From Cladorhizidae sp. MBARI D1340-BT2 (lineage: Eukaryota; Porifera; Demospongiae; Poecilosclerida; Cladorhizidae), in the NCBI GenBank assembly GCA_028752905.1, contig JAQNBH010000009.1:44016228-44080227 (forward strand): 64,000 bases of DNA, given 5' to 3'. Shown here in pieces: positions 33,701 through 44,400 of the stretch (positions within the stretch are counted from its first letter, which is position 1; every line of letters begins with the position of its first letter). The notes below the pieces were generated by a model. The model was not told the DNA's origin and did not search any database. It saw nothing but the letters and a program-made list of their open reading frames with translations. A program made the translations under genes and the position numbers.

Positions 33701-36700
33701 GCAGGTCTGCCATCACCATCGATTCTGACCCATACCTATACCATAGTGGAGGGAAGGGAGGGAAATGCCTGATAATGTAGCTGAAGCTATATAGCACACT
33801 TACAGTCTTTCAGCTATTTCCTGTGCATCTTCCAAGGACTGAACTGCAGAACCATAGAGCAAGAGGTTGGCTTCTGCCTGAGGAGAGGAGTGGGTGAGAA
33901 AGGTTAGCTTCTGCCTGAGGAGAGGAGTGGGTGAGAAAGGTTAGCTTCTGCCCGAGGAGAGGAGAGGGTGAGAAAGGTTAGCTTCTGCCTGAGGAGAGGA
34001 GTGGGTGAGAAAAGTTAGCTTATGCCTGAGGAGAGGAGTGGGTGAGAAAGGTTAGCTTCTGCCTGAGGAGAGGAGTGGGTGAGAAAGGTTAGCTTCTGCC
34101 TGAGGAGAGGAGAGGGTGAGAAAGGTTAGCTTCTGCCTAAGGAGAGGAGAGGGTGAGAAAGGTTAGCTTATGCCTGAGGAGAGGAGTGGGTGAGAAAGGT
34201 TAGCTTCTGCCTGAGGAGAGGAGTGGGTGAGAAAGGTTAGCTTATGCCTGAGGAGAGGAGAGGAGAGGGTGAGAAAGGTTAGCTTGTGCCTGAGGAGAGG
34301 AGTGGGTGAGAAAAGTTAGCTTATGCCTGAGGAGAGGAGTGGGTATGAAAAAAATTAGACAAGGGAGGAGAGAGACAAGGAGGAGAAGGAGAAGGATCTC
34401 ACAGTAGCCTTCCCACGTAGTAAAGGAACAAGTCGGCTACTGTCTGGTCCAAGCACTGACTTAGTCAAGTCAATAGAGTCTGTAAAGTGTTTCTTTGCAT
34501 TGCTGAACCTTTCTCGCTTCAAGTCTAATCTGGAGTGCACAATGGATGCATGTTACACCTCTGGATCAAGCTTGGGTTGGCAGTGTACATTCCTCTATTC
34601 TAGCCCACCTCATACCTGGCTAGAGCAGTAGTGAGCTCCATCTGGAGCTGGTAGTGTGAAGCACTGACACCAACACCACTGTTACCAATATCATCATCAC
34701 TCGCAGTGGCTGGAGCAACTGCGCAGCCAGAGGAAAGCGTCGCGTCAAGCACTCGCTTGGCTTCCAGTAACTCCTGCTGCGCCTTGGAGAAACTAAGACT
34801 AGATCAAGGAGCTAGCCAACAGGAATCTGCACTAACATGCCCACACATGTAGCAGAGAACTCGCCTACTATCATGACCGTGCTGGTCAAGAGCAGAGCTT
34901 TGATTTAATCTCCACAGCCTCCAACAACAAACTTGTGGAAATACAAATAGATCATCACTGTGATATATGAATATCATATAGGATACGTCCCTTGAAGAGT
35001 ATACGCTCGTCCAGCCACACAGTGAGCCATGGCCAGCTGATACTTGATCTCATCGTCTGCAGCACATGATATCTCACGACACTCTGGTCTGAGCAGAATA
35101 TCTCGGCCTTTAGCAATGTGAAGGAGAGCCTGCTTGGGTAGGGCTTAAAGAAATGACAACCAATAAGCAGTCATGTTCAGTGTGCAGCAAACATGTGAGC
35201 AAATCTGTCTAGACACATGCAATGCAATGGACTTCATATAAGGTATGCATAGACACATGCAATGCAATGGACTTCAGATAAGTATGCACTACTAGCATAG
35301 ACATATGCAATGCAATGGACTTCAGATAAGTATGCACTACTAGCATAGACATATGCAATGCAATGGACTTCAGATAAGCATAGACACATGCAATGCAATG
35401 GACTTCAGATAAGGTATGCACTACTAGCATAGAAATGCAATGCAATGGACTTCAGATAAGATATGCACTACTAGCATAGAAATGCAATGCAATGGACTTC
35501 AGATAAGATATGCACTACTAGCATAGAAATGCAATGCAATGGACTTCAGATAAGGTATGCACTACCAGCATAGAAATGCAATGCAATGGACTTCAGATAA
35601 GTATGCACTACTAGCATAGAAATGGACTTCAGATAAGTATGCACTACTAGCATAGAAATGGACTTCAGATAAGGTATGCACTACTAGCATAGACATATGC
35701 AATGCAATGGACTTCAGATAAGCATAGACACATGCAATGCAATGGACTTCAGATAAGTATGCACTACTAGCATAGACACATGCAATGCAATGGACTTCAG
35801 ATAAGCATAGACACATGCAATGCAATGGACTTCAGATAAGTATGCACTACTAGCATAGACACATGCAATGCAATAGACTTCAGATAAGGTATGCACTACT
35901 AGCATAGAAATGGACTTCAGATAAGTATGCACTACTAGCATAGAAATGCAATGCAATGGACTTCAGATAAGGTATGCACTACTAGCATAGAAATGGACTT
36001 CAGATAAGGTATGCACTACTAGCATAGAAATGGACTTCAGATAAGGTATGCACTACTAGCATAGACATAAGCAAATAAGCTGTTCAGAGTAAACGTGCAT
36101 GAAGCAAATGCACATGTGGTTAAACAAATGGAAAGCTTCAGAACACAGGCATAGAACAAGGTGTTGCCATGCCAACAATCGCTACACCATTTATCTTCTT
36201 TTCCCTCCACCTCCCCCCAAAAAAAACTCCTCCACTCCCAAATGTTTGATCAGTTCAGCTTGGAATAATCACGTAGCTAATAGCAACTGATCAGCAGCTA
36301 TTTATGGGGTGCAAAATGAACAGAAATATATGCCAGCTTCTCAGTGTTAAAGGAGCTATGGTATAAAGGGTTTGTCGTATATCGCTGTAAGAGATTTGTA
36401 AGTGATGATCTTTAGATCCAGTAATCAAGGTTTGTAGCATTTGCCTATTGCTTTTGAGGATGGCACTGCAAAGCGTATTTTTGATTGCAAGTGCAGTTTT
36501 CTGTTAGTGCAGTTTTCTGTTGGTGCAGAGATGAAAGCTTGTAATCAAAAGGTGCAAGTAATAAATTTTACAGCAGGTACCAGGAGGAGCCAAGCAGGAA
36601 ACAAGATTGCTAACATACAATTAGCAATGTCAGCAGAGGCTACTTGATTTTAGCAACTGCACTTCAAGATTCCACTATGTATACAGACAGTGTTCGATAG

Positions 36701-38147
36701 GAACTACACTTCAAGATTCCACTATGTATACAGACAGTGTTCGATAGCAACTACACTTCAAGATTCCACTATGTATACAGACAGTGTTCGGTAGGAACTG
36801 CACTTCAAGATTCCACTATGTATACAGACAGTGTTCGATAGCAACTACACTTCAAGATTCCACTAAGCATACAGACAGTGTTCGATAGACTTCAAGATTC
36901 CACTATGTATACAGACAGTGTTCGATAGGAACTACACTTCAAGATTTAGACAGCGTTCGGTAGGAACTGCACTTCAAGATTCCACTATGTATACAGACAG
37001 TGTTCGATAGCAACTACACTTCAAGATTCCACTATGTATACAGACAGTGTTTGATAGGAACTGCACTTCAAGATTCCACTAAGCATACAGACAGTGTTCG
37101 ATAGCAACTACACTTCAAGATTCCACTATGTATGCAGACAGTTTTCGATAGGAACTACACTTCAAGATTCCACTATGTATACAGACAGTGTTTGATAGGA
37201 ACTTCACTTCAAGATTCCACTATGTATACAGACAGTGTTCGATAGCAACTACACTTCATTTTCTTGCTGCCTTAATAAGTGCCTGCGCATGACAACCAGT
37301 AGTTATGGCGCCACGAAGCAGGAATGGAGGGATGATGGGAAGGTTGACGAATGCTTTTCACAGGACTCCAGAAAGATGACCTGCTCTGAGTTCCAAGAAC
37401 TACAACACATCACATTAAACTGTTAGCACAGTTCCATGTGCTTTGAATGTAATCAATAGGAACACAGCAACCCAACACCAAAACCTATTTGCTTCCTGCC
37501 CCAAAGCTAAGGAAGGCAAAGTGTTGCCTACATCAGAGACTGGTCAAGTCAAAGCATGTGAGTCAAGGAATAATGTACACACACATGCAAAAATAACACT
37601 TCAACATCTTGAAAATTTGAAAAATGCTGACTGGACATTAATCAATAATATGTTGATGGCATAAATTCATGCCAGGATTCAATTGTTTCCATGTATGGGC
37701 ATGCACGAGAGAGGATGGCTACAATACTTACTATTACATACACACCCTTCATTTCCACGTATGCCTTCCCTAATCGGATATGGGTCTTGGCCAGCACCCA
37801 GTGACTCTGACCATGGACAATCCTAGCCAGAGCAATGCAGCGAATCCAGCAATCCAATTCCTCGACTTCACCCACTTCATGTTTAGTTAATGTAGTCATT
37901 TTCTGTGTTAACATAATGTGATTACTACCTATATGGTTAGCAGTTTAAGTCACACTCTTTACTAACGTCTTCCAACTGCTCAGCATGTTTTAGTGCCCTC
38001 TTCAGCAGAACAGCTGGTGGGGTCATGAGGTCATCACCACAGTTACCATCAGTGAAAGTGCAACTAAAGCAAGTATGTAATTGAAGCCATATTAATGACC
38101 AACTTCACTTACTCTTGCTCTTCCAAGTGTCTTTGTCTGGCACCCAT
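30733..38147 (-). CDS. TTC23: TTC23-like tetratricopeptide protein, complete
   Basis: Eleven coding exons, all phase-compatible, give 383 codons plus stop: 38113-38147, 37967-38063, 37746-37902, 34987-35143, 34616-34792, 34403-34529, 33804-33877, 33641-33735, 33165-33229, 30899-30979, 30733-30819. Diagnostic similarity to TTC23: WIRCIALARIVHGQSHWVLA (human has a RCVALTRI.YGDSHWKLA pattern), then QALLHIAKGRDILL, and the C-terminal LQELIEGKKEALGELDAE plus VGHSLKLLSSLFLERGKLSQ. The protein is TPR helices throughout. Human TTC23 acts at the base of primary cilia with the EVC complex; a ciliary role here is inferred. At 383 residues it is somewhat shorter than human (about 450). The start ATG is the first in the first coding exon; an upstream exon cannot be excluded. 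Exon 9 has two adjacent possible acceptors (AG at 33234-33235 or 33230-33231); only the second keeps phase. Introns 3, 6 and 9 are mostly minisatellite, and the arrays in introns 6 and 9 include splice sites. TGA at 30733-30735. Confidence 0.88.
31161..31196. repeat. (CCCTAG)n telomere-like block, 6 units
   Basis: Uninterrupted hexamer run in TTC23 intron 9, about 120 bp before that intron's minisatellite. It is the reverse complement of the hexamer at 15383-15430 and the same as at 61003-61026. Confidence 0.92.
31315..33165. repeat. 37-bp minisatellite containing the exon 9 donor site, about 50 copies
   Basis: Plus-strand unit contains gcatgcacctcagcatacaa. In the TTC23 sense strand the units read TTGKATGCTGAG followed by GTRCAT, where TTGGATGCTGAG is the authentic 3' end of exon 9 (to 33165) and GTACAT its intron start. 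The copy nearest 33165 is the real junction and the array extends continuously from it. Several copies (catccaact on the plus strand) keep the exon letters exactly. Confidence 0.95.
33878..34345. repeat. 37-bp minisatellite containing the exon 7 acceptor site, 13 copies
   Basis: Plus-strand unit contains cctgaggagaggagtgggtg, preceded by ggttagcttctg. In the TTC23 sense strand every unit reads CTCCTCAG then GCAGAAGC, identical to the true 3' splice site and first eight bases of exon 7 (33877 downward). The unit includes its own pyrimidine-rich stretch. Confidence 0.95.
35215..36065. repeat. Minisatellite of 30-50 bp units
   Basis: Units share gcaatgcaatggacttcaga, with or without a tatgcactactagcata module, which makes the length variable. 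It lies in TTC23 intron 3, close to the start of exon 4 (35143), but does not include the splice site. Confidence 0.95.
36066..36645. other. TTC23 intron 3, non-repetitive part
   Basis: No exon, RNA gene or element that I can support. It is the spacer between the two arrays of the intron. Confidence 0.5.
36650..37255. repeat. 47-bp minisatellite, about 13 copies
   Basis: Unit contains ccactatgtatacagacagt, then gttcgatag and acttcaagatt. Two units are shortened (near 36885 and 36945). TTC23 intron 3. Confidence 0.96.
37256..37745. other. TTC23 intron 3, 5' part
   Basis: Unique sequence between the array and the exon 3 donor. Short plus-strand frames (37235-37426 and 37443-37664) have no recognisable domain and oppose the gene. 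No feature supported. Confidence 0.5.
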
Positions 38148-38453
38148 TGCAGCATTGGAGTGCAAGTGAAAGTCTAGCTGGGTGGAGGGGATCACCACTA
38201 CATGATTTATTCCCATAGTGTTGCTGCAGGAAGAGATTCCGCTCCTGGTAGGATCTGCAGAAGGTAGGAGACACTTTTGACATTTGGACATAGACCACGT
38301 TGATATTTACCAGTTGCCATGACAGATAGATGGAAATGGTAAGGTCGTCACTGTCAGCGAACGTTCTACACACGTGTCATGTCTTCTAGAATTGGGTATT
38401 TCAGCAGTTTGCTATGTCGTGGGAGCTCCCGTAGTCTCAGTACTAGAGCGGGG
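38148..38453. promoter_or_regulatory. Shared divergent promoter of TTC23 and MRM1
   Basis: Only 306 bp separate the TTC23 start codon (minus strand) from the MRM1 start codon (plus strand), so both promoters and 5' leaders must lie here. I see no clear TATA box at a useful distance. Individual factor sites cannot be assigned. Confidence 0.65.
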
Positions 38454-41400
38454 ATGGGGAAGGAGAAAAGTAGCAAAACTCCGGTGAGAAAACGGTAATT
38501 ATGTAGCAGTTCTAGCTAACGCTCCCTTTTCATGATTATTGGCCGTTCTTTTATACCTATGTAGGTGATACGTCGCCAAGGTGAGTTCTTATATGGGCTA
38601 GCCCCTTGTATCGCTGCTCTCCTGGCCAAGAGGAGGAAGGTTTATGCTATCTATGCAAAGCCAGGAAGCTTAGAGAAGAAGTCTGCTTCAAAGAGGCATG
38701 TCACTAGAGCTGATAGATACCTAACCTTGCTATTGTTATGCCCAAAGTGGATGTGGTAGAAATATGGAGTGGATATTGACCTTGCCTATCATGGCAGTCT
38801 CACGCATATTATGCTGTAGCCCTTGGAGGTGAGGCAGCAGATCACTTGCCCAGATAGTGGGCGAGAATACACGTTTGTTTTACTCACTCCGAGGTAGTTG
38901 CAGAGCCAAGTGCAGAGGGTGTGGTCACAGAGTTGGGTCCTAGCATTGGCCTAGTCTTGCTGGCCTGCTGTGTTGAGGTGGAGATTGGTTGAGGTCCCTA
39001 GATCCAAAAAATTTGCTCACAAGACTAGCCATGACGATCCTTATTTTGAGGCAGTAAAGTGTTATTTTTTAATTTTATTATTATTATTGTGTTAACAGTG
39101 TTCCACTTTTAGTAATGCAAGACTACTGGTTGACAATTCAGCTTCCGAAATTGGACAGTGGGTCTATATTTTGCTTGATCGTCTTTTGACGTAGATTTTC
39201 GCGGAATGTACAATAATTATGAGAAGGAAAAGAAGGAAAAGAACAAGGATCTGAGCAATGGCAGTGAATTACTTTTGCTGTATAGGCAAGACAACTTGAA
39301 AACTTTCCCCTCTCTTGTCCTAAAGGTACACTGGTTTATCCACTGTTGCTACACAGAGAGTTTGGTGACTACATACTGTATATCCTTGAATAGCCTGCAC
39401 TCTTGTAACTCTTCAACCCTGGATTAGTGCACTGTTATTATCTCTAGTGAAATAGTATGTCCCTTAGATTAATCTGTGCTCTTCACCCTTGAATAGACAG
39501 TGTACTGTTTATAATCTATAGTGAAATAGTATGTGCCTTAGATTATAATCCGTACGTCCACCTATACTTGCATTGCAATGTGCTTGCCCCCAGTTGGACC
39601 TGTCCTGGTCGTTATGAAGCACAGGCTACCATCATTATGTAGACCCGCCAGTTAGACCTGTCCTGGTCGTTATGAAGCACAGGCAGCCATCATTATGTAG
39701 GCCCCCAGTTAGACCTGTCCTGGTCGTTATGAGCACAGGCTACCATCATTATGTAGGCCCCCCAGTTAGACCTGTCCTGGTCATTATGAAGCACAGGCGA
39801 CCATCATTATGTAGGCCCCCCAGTTAGACCTGTCCTGGTCGTTATGAAGCACAGGCGACCATCATTATGTAGGCCCCCCCAGTTAGACCTGTCCTGGTCG
39901 TTATGAAGCACAGGCAGCCATCATTATGTAGGCCCCCCAGTTAGACCTGTCCTGGTCGTTATGAAGCACAGGTGACCATCATTATGTAGGCCCTCCAGTT
40001 AGACCTGTCCTGGTCGTTATGGAGCACAGGCGACCATCATTATGTAGGCCCCCAAGTTAGACCTGTCCTGGTCATTATGAAGCACAGGCAGCCATCATTA
40101 TGTAGGCCCCCCAGTTAGACCTGTCCTGGTCGTTATGAAGCACAGGTGACCATCATTATGTAGGCCCTCCAGTTAGACCTGTCCTGGTCGTTATGAAGCA
40201 CAGGCGACCATCATTATGTAGGCCCCCCAGTTAGACCTGTCCTGGTCGTTATGAAGCACAGGCGGCCATCATTATGTAGGCCCTCCAGTTAGACCTCTCC
40301 TGGTCGTTATGAAGCACAGGCGACCATCATTATGTAGGCCCCAGTTAGACCTGTCCTGGTCGTTATGAAGCACGGGCGACCATCATTATGTAGGACTTGA
40401 AGTAGGAACCTGTGGGCAGAATGGACGAGGGACATCCTTCTGAGGAGCGGCCAATGAAGTGATCAACAATTCCTTAAAATTATGTGAAGACGATTGCTTT
40501 GAAGATGATCACACCCACTGCAAATCTGGGCAGTTAGTGGCCAATGCAGTAGCAACTATTGCCAGTGAGACGACCAAAACTACACAAGTGATGACATGGA
40601 GGACTGTGTCGATCCCTTTGCGAGGGATGAATCTGACCTGGGAGGGAGAGGAAACTCTAATTATTGCGCAAACAAGAGCTATTGCCACCCATCGAGATCT
40701 GCTGGAGATCTATTACACATGCCTGTGCTGCATGCTAAATAAATATAGTGCGTCTTCAATTTCTGCATGCCTTCGAATATTACACGGAGCTACATTGAAC
40801 TCATAGAACTTAAAAAAGTCTCATTCCAAGTTTTGGCTAGGTGCTCGAGTCTTCAGGAACTTTGCTTTTAATATTCCCCCCCCCCCCCCCCCCATCTAAA
40901 ATGAGAGTCTAGCCAATACATCAAATGATTTTCATATATATTTTTAATTAGTAGCACGTGTGGTCCCATTGATGACATGAGGTATGTTGATGTTGTTTTG
41001 TTGTTATTTTTAATTATCACACCCTCTCATCCCTACTCTGTGCTGTCACACTTACGGTTCTCAGAGCAGCCCTTGGCGAGATGCAGCTGCATCAACTAGC
41101 AGAGGAGATGAAGGCCGACCAACATTGGGTGGAGACAAGCACCTTAGATAAAGTCACTGGCCACCGCCCTCACCAGGTGGGGTCAATATTAACTTGATGT
41201 TTGTTACATGGCGTAATGTTGACTGTAATTATTTTTGTGAGCAAAGCAAGGTGTAGTTGGCTAAATAAGTATGTTGGTCTCTGCCACAAAATACCACCTT
41301 TCACCTGGTGTTTGTTGCTTCTGAATGGGAGGAGTCTGTATTTTACCATGCCGTAATAGTTGTGATGTCATTTAGCCAGTTGATCTCTTCTTATAGCTTT

Positions 41401-44400
41401 GCCAACTTCCAAGAATCCATACATGTTGACCATGCCCCAAACAGACACGGTGTGTGTGTGGTTGCTTCTGTGTTGTGGCAGTGAGTGAGTGGCAGGTTGG
41501 GGCTGGTTTGCAGCGTGTTGCGCGGCCATCACATCCCATCACACCTGTCACATCACACATCATCACATCACACCCCGTCACATCACATCCCATCACATCA
41601 CACCCCATCACATCACACCCGTCACATCACACCTGTCACATCACACCCCATCACAATCACACCCATCACATCACACCCCGTCACATCACGCCTCATCACT
41701 CATACTCAAAGACCCCTGGACCAGTATCTGCTTCAGTCAGGGGTCAGAGTTCTCCTCTCCCAGTTTTTCAACTGAAGAAGTTTTTGACTTGCTTGTGGTT
41801 GAGACCAATCGCTACACTGGTACACTGCCACAGTTTGTGGAACTACATCTCATGCCCGTCGCAGATCATGCTCTGTCACTGGGAATAGATCCTGGATTCT
41901 ATAGGAGCAATGCGACGCATTTGATGTCCACAATGTCACAAAAAGGGTGGTAGCTAGTGTGTGTGTTGTGACCAGCCGCTATAATGCTCTTACTTACCGC
42001 TGTGCCTCTGGAACCCGAGCAGCAGAGGAGAACTCTAATGTGCCTCTGGAACCCGAGCAGCAGAGGAGAACTCTAATGTGCCTCTGGAACCCGAGCAGCA
42101 GAGGAGAACTCTAATGTGCCCCATGAACCCGAGCAGCAGAGGAGAACTCTAATGTGCCCCATGAACCCGAGCAGCAGAGGAGAACTCTCAGGAACCCGAG
42201 CAGCAGAGGAGAACTCTAATGTGCCCCATGAACCCGAGCAGCAGAGGAGAACTCTAATGTGCCTTGGGAACCCGAGCAGCAGAGGAGAACTCTAATGTGC
42301 CTTGGGAACCCGAGCAGCAGAGGAGAACTCTAATATGCCTCTGGAACCTGAGCAGCAGAGGAGAACTCTAATATGCCTCTGGAACCTGAGCAGCAGAGGA
42401 GAACTCTAATGTGCCTCTGGAACCCGAGCAGCAAAGGAGAACTCTAATGTGCCTTATGAACTCGAGCAGCAGAGGAGAACTCTAATGTGCCTCTGGAACC
42501 CGAGCAGCAGAGGAGAACTCTAATGTGCCTTGGGAACCCGAGCAGCAGAGGAGAACTCTAATATGCCTCTGGAACCTGAGCAGCAGAGGAGAACTCTAAT
42601 GTGCCCCATGAACCCGAAAGGAGAACTCTAATGTGCCTCGTGAATTCGAGCAGCAGAGAACTTTAATTAATGTGCCCCATGAACCCGAAAGGAGAACTCT
42701 AATGTGCCTCGTGAATTCGAGCAGCAGAGAACTTTAATGTGCCTCGGGAACCCGAGCAGCAGAGGAGAACTCTAATGTGTCTCGTGAACCTGAGCATCAG
42801 AGGAGAACTCTAATGTGCCTCATGAATTCGAGCAGCAGAGGAGAACTCTAATGTGTCTCGTGAACCTGAGCATCAGAGGAGAACTCTAATGTGCCTCGTG
42901 AATAAGCAGCAGAGGAGAACTCTAATGTGCCTCGTGAATAAGCAGCAGAGGAGAACTCTAATGTGCCCCAGGTACCCAGGCAGCAGAGGAATAAATATAA
43001 TGTGCCCCAGATACCACCAGGCAGAAGAGGAATAAATATAATGTGCCCCAGGTACCCAGGCAGCAGAGGAATAAATATAATGTGCCCCAGGTACCCAGGC
43101 AGCAGAGGAATAAATATACTGTGCCCCAGGTACCCAGGAATAAATATATTGTGCCCCAGGTACCCAGGCAGCAGAGGAATGAATATAATGTTTCCCAGGT
43201 ACCCAGGCAGCAGAGGAATAAATATATTGTGCCCCATGTACCCAGCAGAGGAATAAATATAATGTGCCCCAGGTACCCAGGCAGCAGAGGAATAAATATA
43301 ATGTGCCCCAGGTACCCAGGCAGCAGAGGAATAAATATATTGTGCCCCATGTACCCAGCAGAGGAATAAATATAATGTGCCCCAGGTACCCAGGCAGCAG
43401 AGGAATAAATATACTGTGCCCCAGGTACCCAGGCAGCAGAGGAATAAATATAATGTGCCCGGGAGCAGAGGAATAAATATAATGTGCCCCAGGTACCCAG
43501 GCAGCAGAGGAATAAATATAATGTGCCCCAGGTACCCAGGCAGCAGAGGAATAAATATAATGTGCCCCAGCTACCCAGGCAGCAGAGGAATAAATATAAT
43601 GTGCCCCAGGTACCCAGGCAGCAGAGGAATAAATATAATGTGCCCCAGGTACCCAGGCAGCAGAGGAATAAATATATTGTGTCCCAGGTACCCAGCAGAG
43701 GAATAAATATAATGTGCCCCAGGTACCCAGGCAGCAGAGGAATAGATATAATGTGCCCCAGGTACCCAGGCAGCAGAGGAATAAATATAATGTCCCCCAG
43801 GTACCCAGGCAGCAGAGGAATAGATATATTGTGCCCCAGGTACCCAGGCAGCAGAGGAATAAATATACTGTGCCCCAGGTACCCAGGCAGCAGAGGAATA
43901 AATATATTGTGCCCCAGGTACCCAGGCAGCAGAGGAATAAATATATTGCACCCAGGCAGCAGAGGAATAAATATAATGTGCCCCAGGTACCCAGGCAGCA
44001 GAGGAATAGATATAATGTGCCCCAGGTACCCAGGCAGCAGAGGAATAAATATATTGTGCCCCAGGTACCCAGGCAGCAGAGGAATAAATATATTGTGCCC
44101 CAGGTACCCAGGCAGCAGAGGAATAAATATAATGTGCCCCAGGTACCCAGGCAGCAGAGGAATAAATATAATGTGCCCCAGGTACCCAGGCAGCAGAGGA
44201 ATAGATATAATGTGCCCCAGGTACCCAGGCAGCAGAGGAATAAATATATTGTGACCCAGGCAGCAGAGGAATAAATATATTGTGCCCCAGGTACCCAGGC
44301 AGCAGAGGATAGATGGAAGACAATGATGGTTGTATGTGTCACTGGATGCTGCTGATATGTTTCTGGTGGTGACTGTTCCCAGGGCATCATGTTAGATGTG

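Noticed and set aside
40459..40806. 115-codon frame in MRM1 intron 2
   Set aside because: No recognised domain, no splice context linking it to MRM1. Kept only as a note.
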